Shown piece by piece: positions 1 through 7,617 of a stretch of DNA of 53,815 nucleotides. The notes below the pieces were generated by a model. That model saw nothing but the letters and a program-made list of their open reading frames with translations, was not told the DNA's origin and did no database searches. The position numbers were made by a program, and so were the translations under genes. Position 1 is the first letter of the stretch. Every line of letters starts with the position of its first letter. The DNA comes from Chthoniobacterales bacterium (GTDB taxonomy: Bacteria > Verrucomicrobiota > Verrucomicrobiia > Chthoniobacterales > DASVRZ01), in assembly GCA_039930045.1 (NCBI GenBank), contig JBDSQB010000013.1, positions 1 through 53,815 of the forward strand, written 5' to 3'.

Positions 1-24
1 CGATCACAAGAAACGCGAGCAAAC

Positions 25-127
25 GCCTAACGAGAACAAGATCAGCGACACGTAGGGAACGGCACTGGTCGTGCGTAAGCACGAACTGTGACGAGCCCGG
101 AGTGTTCGCTGCAGCGCTTGGTTAGGC
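25..127 (-). repeat. attC recombination site 1
   Basis: Outer core sites GCCTAAC (25-31) and GTTAGGC (121-127) are complementary. Inside them lie the inner arms CAGCGACAC and GTGTTCGCTG, which pair with one unpaired extra base. The centre holds the hairpin TCGTGC-GTAA-GCACGA with a GNRA-type tetraloop. This is the expected folded single-strand substrate of an integron integrase. It follows the 128-aa cassette gene by about 23 bases. Confidence 0.88.
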
Positions 128-150
128 GTTTCGTTCATGAGGGAGCGGTG

Positions 151-537
151 TCAAGGAACTGGGCTGAAAACAATCCGTAGCCGAAAAGGATGGAGCGCAC
201 GTTTCGGTTCGATGATTGCGAATTCAGCGTTGTGCTGGGATGATAGGGCTTCAACTTGTGGCTCAAACGTTCGATGGGCTTCGTCGTTGAGCTTGATCAT
301 GAGTCCCGTATAGCCATGCCGACGTGCTGAACTGATGAGCGCCGCTAAGTTCTGAGAATGCGAGGTGCCAATCTGAAGGTCTGGGTCCCAATACCCGTCA
401 ACTACGACCGACGCATTGAGTCGAGCTCCGAAGGCAGCGAACGTGCTGATTGGCGGTGGATTGTTGTAGCGTCCTCGGAGGGCGCTTTCATAATTGATAT
501 CCAGTATTCCGCCTGTATGTCTGAATTCGATTGGCAT
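151..537 (-). CDS. Cassette-borne protein of unknown function, 128 aa
   Basis: This minus-strand ORF fills the cassette between attC 2 (574-676) and attC 1 (25-127). Its stop lies about 23 bases before the attC, the usual tight fit of a cassette gene. The ATG start at 535-537 has no clear Shine-Dalgarno sequence, as is common in cassettes. I do not recognise the family. The protein is soluble by appearance, with no signal peptide or membrane segment. It has an N-terminal stretch rich in Tyr, Asn and Pro, then alternating hydrophobic/polar segments (LNASVVVDGYW, GLMIKLNDEA, AEFAIIEP) that suggest a small alpha/beta fold. Function cannot be assigned. Expression would depend on a promoter upstream (to the right) or inside the cassette. 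Confidence 0.7.
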   Translation of the reverse strand: MPIEFRHTGGILDINYESALRGRYNNPPPISTFAAFGARLNASVVVDGYWDPDLQIGTSHSQNLAALISSARRHGYTGLMIKLNDEAHRTFEPQVEALSSQHNAEFAIIEPKRALHPFRLRIVFSPVP

Positions 538-573
538 AGACTAAGAAGCATACGCTACAAGGTGCGCGGAATC

Positions 574-676
574 GCCTAACGAGTAAAAGCTCAGCGACGC
601 TTTGGGAGTGGCGCGAGGGCTGCGCAAGCAGAACTCGTGACGCGCCCGAAGTGTTCGCTGCAGCGCTTGGTTAGGC
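574..676 (-). repeat. attC recombination site 2
   Basis: Core sites GCCTAAC at 574-580 and GTTAGGC at 670-676 enclose a 103-bp imperfect palindrome nearly identical in its arms to site 1. The central hairpin differs in sequence but keeps pairing: CTGC-GCAA-GCAG. It follows the 108-aa cassette gene; the stop at 686 is 10 bases away. Confidence 0.88.
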
Positions 677-685
677 CATTGTGAG

Positions 686-1012
686 TTATGGAGCATTTCG
701 TTCTTTCCAGTGCGAATGTACGCTCTCGAGGAAGAGGCGCACAATCTCACAGTTGCTTCGGTTGGCTTGGTCAGGAAGGGAGGGAGGATCGAAACGTTCG
801 TCACCAACAAAAGACATCGCCGCGATGTCGCCACGCTCAGAGGAGAGGAGAACCCGAATTTCGTGTAGAACGAGTTCGGCAGACCAGCCCATCGGAATAT
901 CTGCAAAAGAGCGAATCACCCAGAGCTCCGATAGGTCCGCAAGGGCTTGGGTGAGCCCGGCGCGTCCGTAGATGTGCTCGTAAAGTCGATGATCGGGACG
1001 TTCTTCGTTCAC
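686..1012 (-). CDS. Cassette-borne protein of unknown function, 108 aa
   Basis: The only minus-strand ORF spanning this cassette, between attC 3 (1030-1132) and attC 2 (574-676). The start is a GTG at 1010-1012, just inside the cassette boundary; no ATG fits, and no Shine-Dalgarno sequence is seen. The product is acidic and soluble, with features such as YEHIYGRAGL, MGWSAELVLHEIRVLLSSE and a C-terminal helix-like EIVRLFLESVHSHW. The family is not recognised. ORFs on the plus strand of the same cassette run across the attC and are taken as shadows. Confidence 0.65.
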   Translation of the reverse strand: MNEERPDHRLYEHIYGRAGLTQALADLSELWVIRSFADIPMGWSAELVLHEIRVLLSSERGDIAAMSFVGDERFDPPSLPDQANRSNCEIVRLFLESVHSHWKERNAP

Positions 1013-1029
1013 AGAAAGCGCGTGGAATG

Positions 1030-1132
1030 GCCTAACGTATCAAGCTCAGCGACACGGAGAGGAATGGCGCGTCGGGTGCGAAAGCAGCCGATGTGCCGAG
1101 CCCGGAGTGTTCGCTGCAGCGCTTGGTTAGGC
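1030..1132 (-). repeat. attC recombination site 3
   Basis: Core sites GCCTAAC at 1030-1036 and GTTAGGC at 1126-1132; length 103 bp, as in the other two sites. The central loop is TGC-GAAA-GCA flanked by TCGG/CCGA. The arms next to the cores are conserved while the centre covaries, which argues that the fold is maintained. It follows the 88-aa membrane-protein cassette. Confidence 0.88.
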
Positions 1133-1155
1133 GGGAGGGTGAGCATGGAAAGCAG

Positions 1156-1422
1156 TTATTCGACACGCATTGATAACGCAAAAACTGTGAAAAAGGAGAT
1201 TATAGCCGAAAGAATGAAGCCTGTGCGTGCGAGTCTAGGATTAAGTCGATTGAGCATGAATGAGCAAAGAATCATGACGGGAATGCCTGCAGCGAATAGC
1301 TTAAATAGCATGAAAAACGTTGAATCTCGAAGTGAAAAATGGCGAAAGGATTGACCTGCGATACACAGGAAAATGAACGAAATCCAATAGCCGCAGATAA
1401 TGTAAAATATGGCTTTAAGCAC
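1156..1422 (-). CDS. Cassette-borne small membrane protein, 88 aa
   Basis: This ORF fills the right-most cassette. The GTG start is at 1420-1422, 23 bases inside the core site at 1445-1451, and the stop is 24 bases before attC 3. Three hydrophobic segments are visible at about residues 4-22, 35-57 and 67-84, separated by short basic turns (RHFSLRDS, NRLNPRLART), so a three-helix inner-membrane protein is likely. The cassette is visibly more AT-rich than the surrounding genome, a sign of recent acquisition. No family is recognised. Small membrane proteins are common in integron cassettes, but this does not by itself indicate a role. Confidence 0.7.
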   Translation of the reverse strand: MLKAIFYIICGYWISFIFLCIAGQSFRHFSLRDSTFFMLFKLFAAGIPVMILCSFMLNRLNPRLARTGFILSAIISFFTVFALSMRVE

Positions 1423-1444
1423 AAAGAAAGAGCAGTGCAGAAAC

Positions 1445-1451
1445 GCCTAAC
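1445..1451 (-). other. Array-terminal integron core site (GTTAGGC on minus strand)
   Basis: A full core heptamer marks the start of the right-most cassette. On its right no partner heptamer of attC type is present at the expected ~100 bases, only an imperfect GTTAGAG at 1562-1568 that is also the stop region of the next gene. This is therefore either the core of an attI-like site or a decayed attC. Confidence 0.55.
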
Positions 1452-1457
1452 GAGTAT

Positions 1458-1501
1458 TAGACGGCAACATGCCGTCTTTAATTACGGCATGTTGCCGTCT
1501 A
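1458..1501. repeat. Perfect 18-bp-stem hairpin at the array edge
   Basis: Arms 1458-1475 and 1484-1501 are exactly complementary around an 8-base AT-rich loop (CTTTAATT). Each arm contains ACGGCAACATGCCGT, itself partly palindromic, so cruciform or dimer-operator structures are possible. There is no clean T-run on either side, so a terminator is not the best reading. It sits seven bases from the last integron core site, where an attI or the cassette promoter would be expected. Confidence 0.8.
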
Positions 1502-1562
1502 TTTCTGCTGGTCGTCATGGTAGTGCCTGTTTAAAGACTGCAGGATTCGGAACTGAACCTTG

Positions 1563-2260
1563 TTAGAGTTTCAACTTCGCCAACTCCCCGTGCTGGCCTC
1601 TTAACGCTCCGCGCATCACCCCTTTGAGTTCTTTCATCCAGGCGCGCAGTTGGTGTAGGCCCCGTCGCGGTCTTTGGTGGTGGTGACGGCTCCGCCGCTG
1701 GCGGCGTTGCGTTTGGCTTCGTCGCTGGTGAGGCCTTTGACTTGGGCCAGCAAGGTGGCGAGGCGGGCGGGGGCGTAGTTGCGGAGGGTCATCTTCGCGG
1801 TGTAGGGCGCGAGGCCGGAATTCGTATAGCTGGTGGTGGCCAGGGTAACGAAACGGTCCACGTCTTCGGGCACGTCGCCGGTGAGGCCGAGGCTGGTGCG
1901 GTCGGCCTGGTCGGGGAAGGAGGCGCGGGCGATGAGACGGTAGGCGGCGTAATCGGCGCGGACGGTTTTCTCGGTGACGACGAGGGTATCCTGATCGTCT
2001 TCCTTCTGGCCCATGCCCAATTGGCGGCCCTGCACTTTGCCGCCGAGCGCGGTAACGTAGCCGCTGCCGAGGGTGAGTGCCGCATCGTCGTAGCCGTGGC
2101 CCACGGCGACGGCCTTCAGCGTGGCGTCATTGAGCAGGGTATCGAGGAAGGTGGCGGCCTCATTGGCGTAGTTGGTGATTTTCTTGTCCTGCTCCGCGTT
2201 GTGGCGTTTTTCGGGCTGGGAGCCGCTGTTGGCGGATGTGGGGTCGATGGGATCAGACAT
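1563..2260 (-). pseudogene. Unknown verrucomicrobial-type protein interrupted by a frameshift near the C terminus
   Basis: The ATG frame from 2260 gives 208 aa and stops at 1634 with the weak end YTNCAPG. A one-base shift at about 1650 (ACACCAACTG where ACACCCAACTG would keep frame) opens a very protein-like continuation, QLRAWMKELKGVMRGALRG and so on, ending at 1563. The intact product would be about 232 aa. It begins with a polar, low-complexity tail, then a helical segment with NYANEAATFLDTLL and a basic C terminus. The family is not recognised; it looks soluble. A single deleted C in a CC/CCC run could be a real mutation or a sequence error. The 21-bp repeat array lies just upstream. Confidence 0.6.
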
Positions 2261-2403
2261 AAGTTGGGAATATTGGCTGCGTGAATGGATGTTTTAGCCG
2301 GAAGAAAGACCACCGGGGCCGTTCGGCTGATTCGCGGAGGATGGGCAAATCCGTGGAACGAAGCAATCTTTTTGGTCTCGCAGCAAGAAAAAAGCAGGTC
2401 GGC

Positions 2404-2532
2404 AGATGTTTGGAGCGCTCCGTCAGGTGTTTTGAAGCACTCCGTCAGGTGTTTGAAGCGCTCCGTCAGGTGTTTGAAGCACTCCGTCAGGTGTTTGAAG
2501 TGCTCCGGCAGGTGTTTGAAGCGCTCCGGCGG
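2404..2532. repeat. Tandem repeat array A, 21-bp period, about 5.5 copies
   Basis: Units such as GCGCTCCGTCAGGTGTTTGAA run from 2415 to 2520, with partial units at both ends. The first unit has one extra T (22 bp). Units alternate GCG/GCA at the start and drift CCGTCAGG to CCGGCAGG toward the right. The array lies in the 305-bp gap between the unknown gene (start 2260) and the yajQ stop (2566). Both strands are open through it, but no ORF there has a start signal or family resemblance, so I treat it as non-coding. There are no spacers, so it is not a CRISPR. Confidence 0.93.
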
Positions 2533-2565
2533 CCATTGCAACTCCGCCCGCAGCCCGGCAGCGGA

Positions 2566-3054
2566 TCAGTCGCGGAAGTTTTTAAAGGCGAGCGACACCT
2601 CGAAGTCCTTGCTCCGCAAAAACGCAATCACGCCCTGCAAATCGTCGCGGCTTTTGCCCGTTACCCGGATCTGCCGCTCTTGCAATGTGCTCTGGACCTT
2701 GGGCTGATTCGCCTTGATCGCCTTGGAAATTTCCTTGGCCTTCTCGCCGTCGAGCCCCTGTTTCACCACCAAGTCCTGCTTCGCGTGCCCGAGCGGAGAA
2801 ATGACCGGGTCCTGGCGGTCGATGTTGCGCAGATCGACGTTTCGTTTGGCCAGTTTGCCGACCACGATGTCGTGCAACCCTTTCAGCCGCGACCCGTCCT
2901 CCGCCGAAAGCTCGATGACGTTTTCCTTGGTGAAATCGATCTTCGCCGAACTGCCCTTGAAGTCGAAGCGCGTGGCCAGTTCCTTGCGCGCCTGGTCGAG
3001 GGCGTTGAGAATTTCCTGTTTATCGACCTCGGAGACCACGTCAAAAGTAGGCAT
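2566..3054 (-). CDS. yajQ: YajQ family nucleotide-binding protein
   Basis: A 162-aa product matching the YajQ (UPF0234) family over its full length. It starts MPTFDVVSEVDKQEILNALD and carries the family blocks RFDFKGSSAKIDF, NVDLRNIDRQDP, VKQGLDGEKAKEISKAIK and RQIRVTGKSRDDLQ, ending in FKNFRD. The fold is two ferredoxin-like domains, and members in some proteobacteria bind cyclic di-GMP and act as transcription partners; binding in this organism is inference. It is soluble and cytoplasmic. It lies 39 bases downstream of the phosphatase gene on the same strand, so the two may be cotranscribed. Confidence 0.95.
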   Translation of the reverse strand: MPTFDVVSEVDKQEILNALDQARKELATRFDFKGSSAKIDFTKENVIELSAEDGSRLKGLHDIVVGKLAKRNVDLRNIDRQDPVISPLGHAKQDLVVKQGLDGEKAKEISKAIKANQPKVQSTLQERQIRVTGKSRDDLQGVIAFLRSKDFEVSLAFKNFRD

Positions 3055-3093
3055 GTCGCCAGTGTGGAAAATTTCCCTGCCGAGAGCAAGCTG

Positions 3094-4770
3094 CTAGCGC
3101 CGCTCCACGCTCACCATGCAAACGTCGTCCTCGAAGCCGACCTCCGCATTCGTGATCACGTCGTCCAGCACGGCATCCATCAGGCTGGCAGTCTCCAATC
3201 CGACCTTGGAACTGACCGTTTCCAGCAATCTTTGCGGGCCGTATTCCTCTCCGTCGCCGCAGGAAACCTCAAACACGCCATCGGTGAAAAGCAGGATCGC
3301 GTCGCCCGACTCCAAGTGGAATCGACACGTCGGATAACGCGCGCTTTCCAGCAGCCCCAAGATGGGACCGTGACTCGGATCGTAGCTGGTCAAGAGCGCT
3401 GCCCGTCCGTTTGCCCGGTCGATATGAATGGGACTCGGATGGCCCGCGCTACAGAACTCCACGGCTCCCGTTTCCGAGTCCACCGTGAGGTAAAATCCCG
3501 TGCAGAGCATGGGGTCCTCCACCCGCTGGAGGAGTCTTTTCAGACCCGTATTGAGCCCGCCCAAAAACTCGCTCGGGCTGTGCGACACCTGCCGCAAATC
3601 CTCGCAAAGCGTGCGCACGATCGCCGTCACCAGCGCCGCGCTCGGGCCGTGGCCCATCACATCGCAAATCAGCACGCCCGCCTTGGTCGGGGAAACGGTG
3701 AAGATCGTAAAGAAATCGCCGCCGACCGCCTGCTCGGGAATGTAGCGGTGATCGAAGTGCAGCAGGCTGGTTTCCGCCGTCGCCTGCGGGGGAAATTTCG
3801 GATATTGCCGGGGCAGCAAGGCGAGTTGGATTTCTCTCGCGAGAGCCAGATTGGAGGCCATCTGCATCTCCTTTTTCATCAGCTCCGCCGTGGTGATTTT
3901 CAGGTGATTGCGCTCGGCTTCCAGCGCCTGCTCCATTTCCTGAAGCTTGGTAATGTCGTGGGAAATGCCAAACGTCCCGACGATGCGTCCGTTGCGGGAG
4001 CGAAGCGGCATTTTCGTGGTCAACACCCAGGCGACGCGACCGTCGGCGAAGGTTTCGCGCTCGGTTTTTTGAATGGCCGGGAGCTGTTTGCTGATGAGCA
4101 TTTGCTCGTCGTCGAAGGCTGGCTGGGCGTGTTCCCAGGTGAAAAAATGGAAGTCGGTCTTGCCGATGATGTCCTTCGGATCTTTCAACTGGAAACTCTC
4201 CGCCATGGAGCGATTGACGCGGATGAACCGGCTTTTGCGGTCCTTGAAATAGATGTGCTCGGGGATGTTTTCCAGCAGGTTGTCGAAGAGATCGACGTGC
4301 TGGCGGGCCTCATTGCGCCGGCCATGATGCACGATGGCGCAGCGGATGGATTTCTCCAGCAATTCGGTGGTCAGCGCGTCCTCGGTCAGATAATCCTGTG
4401 CGCCCTGCTCGACGGCGGTGAACCCAAACTGCGCCACGCTTTTTTCCAGCGTAATGATCGGCACTTCGGGTGTCTGCGTGTGCAATTCGTCGAAGGCGCT
4501 CAGTCCGACGCGATCCTCCAAGTCCAAGCTGAGGAGCACGACGTCGATTTGCTTGTTGGCCGCCGCGTCGATCACCTCGTCGAGCGTGGCGAAACGGGTG
4601 GTGTGAAAGGCGACATCGCGGCTGGAGAACGCCAGCAACTCGCGCACGCGCCGGGCAAATGTAGGAAACGGATGAGCAATGCCGACGGAAATCGAGACAG
4701 GGGTATCTTTTTTAGACGACATTCTGGAAAGAGATTGGCCCTCGGTATGAACCAGTGGGGGAACTAACAT
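3094..4770 (-). CDS. PP2C-type (SpoIIE/RsbU-like) phosphatase with pseudo-receiver and PAS domains
   Basis: Domain order: a receiver-like domain (about residues 20-145), a PAS domain (about 155-280, with PEHIYFKDRKSRFIRVNRS and GTFGISHDITK), a helical linker (EMEQALEAERNHLKITTAEL) and a SpoIIE-type serine phosphatase domain (about 340-558). Metal-ligand motifs AVGGDFF, DVMGHGPSAAL and FTDGVFE, and the closing DDVCMVSVE, are intact, so phosphatase activity is likely. The receiver looks dead: the phospho-acceptor position reads LLSLDLED where LLDLxLPD is usual, and the conserved Lys of the YLVK motif is replaced (YLTED). Such proteins usually act on anti-sigma antagonist or other regulatory phosphoproteins; no partner is adjacent. 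The start could also be the ATG at 4722 (MSSKKDT). Confidence 0.9.
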   Translation of the reverse strand: MLVPPLVHTEGQSLSRMSSKKDTPVSISVGIAHPFPTFARRVRELLAFSSRDVAFHTTRFATLDEVIDAAANKQIDVVLLSLDLEDRVGLSAFDELHTQTPEVPIITLEKSVAQFGFTAVEQGAQDYLTEDALTTELLEKSIRCAIVHHGRRNEARQHVDLFDNLLENIPEHIYFKDRKSRFIRVNRSMAESFQLKDPKDIIGKTDFHFFTWEHAQPAFDDEQMLISKQLPAIQKTERETFADGRVAWVLTTKMPLRSRNGRIVGTFGISHDITKLQEMEQALEAERNHLKITTAELMKKEMQMASNLALAREIQLALLPRQYPKFPPQATAETSLLHFDHRYIPEQAVGGDFFTIFTVSPTKAGVLICDVMGHGPSAALVTAIVRTLCEDLRQVSHSPSEFLGGLNTGLKRLLQRVEDPMLCTGFYLTVDSETGAVEFCSAGHPSPIHIDRANGRAALLTSYDPSHGPILGLLESARYPTCRFHLESGDAILLFTDGVFEVSCGDGEEYGPQRLLETVSSKVGLETASLMDAVLDDVITNAEVGFEDDVCMVSVERR

Positions 4771-4814
4771 AGTCCATTTAGGTCAACAAACGAGGCTGGG
4801 TTGAAAGAAAAAAA

Positions 4815-4853
4815 TCACAAAAAAAGGCGCGTCCCTTGCAGAACGCGCCCTGT
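4815..4853 (-). terminator. Intrinsic terminator after pnp
   Basis: On the minus strand GGCGCGT (4849-4843) pairs with ACGCGCC (4832-4826) around a 10-base loop and is followed by a run of T residues. It lies directly downstream of the pnp stop and before the phosphatase gene, so it separates the two transcription units. Confidence 0.85.
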
Positions 4854-4871
4854 TTTTGAGTTGAGTCTGAC

Positions 4872-7025
4872 TTAGACGCCTGCGGTCTCGGCCACGACTG
4901 CGCCGGCGGCTTCGTTGCGATCTTTCATCGCAGCTTTGCGGCTGAGTTTGATGCGGCCCTTGTCATCGATGCCGATGCATTTCACCCAAATGACGTCGCC
5001 CATGTTGACCACGTCGGTGACGAGGTTCACGCGGAAGTCGGCCAGCTCGGAAACGTGGCAGAGGCCGTCTTTACCAGGGAGAACTTCGACGAAAGCGCCG
5101 AATTCCTTGATCGAAACGACGCGGCCCTGGTAGGTCTCGCCGATCTCGATTTCCTTGGTCATGCCGTTGATGATCTGCTTGGCGCGAGCCAGGCTGTCGC
5201 CGTTGTTCGAGTAAATGTGGACGGTGCCGTCGTCATCGATGTTAATCTCAGCGCCGGTCTCAGCGACGATGCCCTTAATGGTTTTGCCACCAGGCCCGAT
5301 GAGGAGGCCGATCTTGTCGGGAGCGATCTTGATCGTCTCGATGCGAGGAGCGTATTTGCTGAGTTCCTTGCGAGGACCGGCAATGGCGGAAGCCATCACA
5401 TCGAGGATCTGGCCGCGGCCAGCTTTCGCCTCGTGGATCGCCTGGAAGAGGATGCTGTGAGGCAGGCCGGGGAGCTTCAAGTCGAGTTGGAATCCAGTCA
5501 CACCTTCGCTGGTGCCACAGAGTTTGAAATCCATGTCGCCGAAGTGATCCTCGGAGCCGATGATATCCATCAAAGTCGAATAGCGGCTCATGGTTTCGCC
5601 TTCAAACTCGGTGACGAGTCCGACGGAAATACCCGCCACGGGACGAATCAACGGAACGCCAGCGTCGAGCAACGCCATCACGCCGGAGCAGACGGACGCC
5701 ATCGAAGTGGAGCCATTGGATTCCATGACTTCGCTGCTTACGCGGAGGGCGTAAGGGAAGACATCGACCGCTGGAATGACCGGGCGAATGGAGCGCTCGG
5801 CAAGTGCGCCGTGTCCGATTTCGCGGCGGCTAGTGGAGCCAGTGCGGCCAGTTTCGCCGACCGAAAACGGCGGGAAGTTGTAATGCAGGATGAAACGCTT
5901 GGTCGTCTCGCCGCCAGTGTAGCCGTCGAGGTTTTGCGCCTCGTCGGTTGGGGCCAAAGTCGCGAGCGCGAGGGCCTGGGTTTCACCGCGCTGGAAGAGA
6001 GCGGAACCGTGCGAACGCGGGAGCAAACCAACTTCGGCACTAAGCGTGCGGATGGAAACGAGGTCGCGTCCGTCGCAGCGAGTTTTGCGCTCGAGGATGG
6101 ATTTGCGGAATGCCTTCTTTTGAAGGTAATCGAAGGCCTGGCCGATCTCGAATTTGCCCGCTTCGGGATATTTCTCGAGGATGGCGGCGGTGACTTCGGT
6201 TTTCAAAGCGCCAACGGCCACGCCACGAGCGACTTTGCTCGGAGTGTAAAGGGCGGCTTCGATGCGATCACCAGCGACGCTATAGGCGATTTCGAGCAGA
6301 TCGTCTTTCACTTCGAGCAGCTTGACCGCACGTTTCGGCTTGCCAGCAATGCGGGCGAGTTCGATTTGAGCCTGGCAGAGCTTGGCGGCTTCGATATGGG
6401 CGAATTCGAGGGCCTTGATGAAGTCGTCTTCCGGCATTTCGCTGGCCGCGCCTTCAATCATGATGACGTCATTGAGCGTGCCGACATAAACGAGGTCGAG
6501 GTCGCTCTCGAGCATCTCGCCATTGGTTGGGTTGACGACAAATTCGCCACCGACGCGACCGACGCGCACGGCACCAATCGGGCCGGCGAACGGAATATCG
6601 GACACCATCAGGGCCGCCGAAGCGCCGTTGATGCTGAGCATATCGGGATCCACTTCACCGTCCGCGCTGAGGAGGATGGTGATGATCTGGGTGTCGTAGA
6701 AATAATTTTTCGGGAACAACGGACGCAACGGGCGATCCGTCATGCGGGCGGTGAGGATTTCCTTCTCGGAAGGACGGCCCTCGCGCTTAAAGTAACCACC
6801 GGGGAATTTGCCGACGGCAGCCGCTTTTTCACGGTAATCGACGGTCAGCGGGAAGAAGTCCTGGCCTTCTTTAATGGAAGTGGCGGAAACGGCGGAAACC
6901 ATGACGATGGTTTCGCCGCTGCGGACGATGACGGCACCGTCGGCGAGCTTGGCAATTTTGCCAGTTTCGATGGTGATGGGATTGGCTCCAACGAGAGCCG
7001 TTACTTGATGGGGTGCTTGTGACAT
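4872..7025 (-). CDS. pnp: Polynucleotide phosphorylase
   Basis: A 717-aa product with the complete PNPase layout: two RNase PH-like domains (about 10-220 and 325-550) joined by a helical domain, then KH (about 560-615, [16 protein letters not shown]) and S1 (about 625-695, [20 protein letters not shown]) RNA-binding domains. It degrades RNA 3' to 5' by phosphorolysis and is a core part of RNA turnover complexes. Signature blocks [16 protein letters not shown] and [14 protein letters not shown] are present. It sits downstream of rpsO, the classic rpsO-pnp arrangement. Stem-loops in the 246-bp gap between them could serve in processing or autoregulation. The gene lacks the GTTAG pentamer that is frequent in some neighbours. 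Confidence 0.97.
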   Translation of the reverse strand: MSQAPHQVTALVGANPITIETGKIAKLADGAVIVRSGETIVMVSAVSATSIKEGQDFFPLTVDYREKAAAVGKFPGGYFKREGRPSEKEILTARMTDRPLRPLFPKNYFYDTQIITILLSADGEVDPDMLSINGASAALMVSDIPFAGPIGAVRVGRVGGEFVVNPTNGEMLESDLDLVYVGTLNDVIMIEGAASEMPEDDFIKALEFAHIEAAKLCQAQIELARIAGKPKRAVKLLEVKDDLLEIAYSVAGDRIEAALYTPSKVARGVAVGALKTEVTAAILEKYPEAGKFEIGQAFDYLQKKAFRKSILERKTRCDGRDLVSIRTLSAEVGLLPRSHGSALFQRGETQALALATLAPTDEAQNLDGYTGGETTKRFILHYNFPPFSVGETGRTGSTSRREIGHGALAERSIRPVIPAVDVFPYALRVSSEVMESNGSTSMASVCSGVMALLDAGVPLIRPVAGISVGLVTEFEGETMSRYSTLMDIIGSEDHFGDMDFKLCGTSEGVTGFQLDLKLPGLPHSILFQAIHEAKAGRGQILDVMASAIAGPRKELSKYAPRIETIKIAPDKIGLLIGPGGKTIKGIVAETGAEINIDDDGTVHIYSNNGDSLARAKQIINGMTKEIEIGETYQGRVVSIKEFGAFVEVLPGKDGLCHVSELADFRVNLVTDVVNMGDVIWVKCIGIDDKGRIKLSRKAAMKDRNEAAGAVVAETAGV

Positions 7026-7099
7026 GAGTGTCTTTCTATTTGGAAATGGCCCACCCGCCTGCTGTGTCTGGCCGACTCTGACTCACAGGTTTTAATCTC

Positions 7100-7123
7100 G
7101 AAAAAAAGGCCAGATGCGCTGGC
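7100..7123 (-). terminator. Possible terminator or attenuator between rpsO and pnp
   Basis: On the minus strand GCCAG-CGCAT-CTGGC is followed by C and seven or more T residues. The stem is only 5 bp, so termination may be partial. It lies 75 bases before pnp, so it would set the ratio of rpsO to pnp transcript unless pnp has its own promoter in the short remaining space. Confidence 0.55.
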
Positions 7124-7210
7124 GGTTTCGGGACTAAAACCTAGGACTCAGATCGGAAATCCAGACGGCGAGGGTGCCGGGGTTGTTGTTTGTTTTACGT
7201 TATTGCGAAA

Positions 7211-7248
7211 CCGGGCCGAACTTCAGTTAAAACCAAAGAGCGGCCCGG
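7211..7248 (-). other. GC-rich stem-loop in the rpsO-pnp intergenic RNA
   Basis: CCGGGCCG (7211-7218) pairs exactly with CGGCCCGG (7241-7248) around a 22-base loop, 24 bases after the rpsO stop. It lacks a following T-run. By analogy with the enterobacterial pnp leader, where a long hairpin is cut by RNase III and PNPase represses its own mRNA, this is a candidate processing site. The analogy is inference. Confidence 0.5.
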
Positions 7249-7271
7249 GAATCGGCAATAAAAATGGTCCG

Positions 7272-7535
7272 TTACTTACGGAGGTTGAGCTTCTCGATGA
7301 GGTTCTTGTAACGCTCAGCCGAGGTGCGCTTCAGATAATCGAGCAAGCTGCGGCGCTGGGCGACGAGTTTGAGCAGACCGTAGCGGGAATGGTGATCCTT
7401 GGTGTGCGTTTTGAGGTGCTCAGTCAGGTAAGTGATGCGGGAGGTGATGAGCGCGACTTGAACGTCGGCGCTGCCAGTGTCGCCTTCGTGCAATTGGAAA
7501 GGCTTGAGGTCGGTGGGTGTAGCGGTGTTTGCCAT
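7272..7535 (-). CDS. rpsO: 30S ribosomal protein S15
   Basis: An 87-aa product of normal S15 length. It shows the four-helix pattern with the conserved rRNA-binding blocks [35 protein letters not shown] and the basic C-terminal end IEKLNLRK. S15 binds 16S rRNA at the central domain junction early in small-subunit assembly. It is first in a unit with pnp. Confidence 0.97.
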   Translation of the reverse strand: MANTATPTDLKPFQLHEGDTGSADVQVALITSRITYLTEHLKTHTKDHHSRYGLLKLVAQRRSLLDYLKRTSAERYKNLIEKLNLRK

Positions 7536-7617
7536 AATTTCGAGAGCCTTCGATTATGAATGATTTAAGATGGAATGCAAATGGAAGTTCGGAAAATGAA
7601 TCGAATGGAAGTCGAAC

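Larger units (their letters stand above)
1..1451 (-). mobile_element. Integron cassette array end without integrase (CALIN-like)
   Basis: Three attC recombination sites of identical length (103 bp) separate minus-strand ORFs, and a lone core site at 1445-1451 closes the array on the right. In each attC the arm next to the gene stop carries one extra base (CAGCGAACAC against GTGTCGCTG, read on the minus strand). That asymmetry sets the orientation, and it agrees with all three cassette genes being on the minus strand. In this orientation the integrase and attI should lie to the right of 1451, but the next genes are a frameshifted unknown gene and yajQ, so no integrase is linked here. The left end is open: positions 1-24 belong to a further cassette. 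The array is best called a cluster of attC sites lacking integrase, or the far remnant of a chromosomal integron. Confidence 0.85.

Noticed and set aside
1502-1568. A fourth attC ending at GTTAGAG (1562-1568)
   Set aside because: The outer heptamer is imperfect, inner arms are missing and the base composition differs; it also is the stop of the next gene.
2404-2532. CRISPR array
   Set aside because: Repeats are head to tail with no spacers, and no cas genes are present; the same applies to array B.
2281-4767. Very long plus-strand ORF across yajQ and the phosphatase genes
   Set aside because: It is antisense to two clear families, has a low-complexity composition and arises from GC-rich codon usage on the other strand.
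5055-7022. Long ORF antisense to pnp
   Set aside because: Shadow of pnp; no family match, and it starts inside the true gene.
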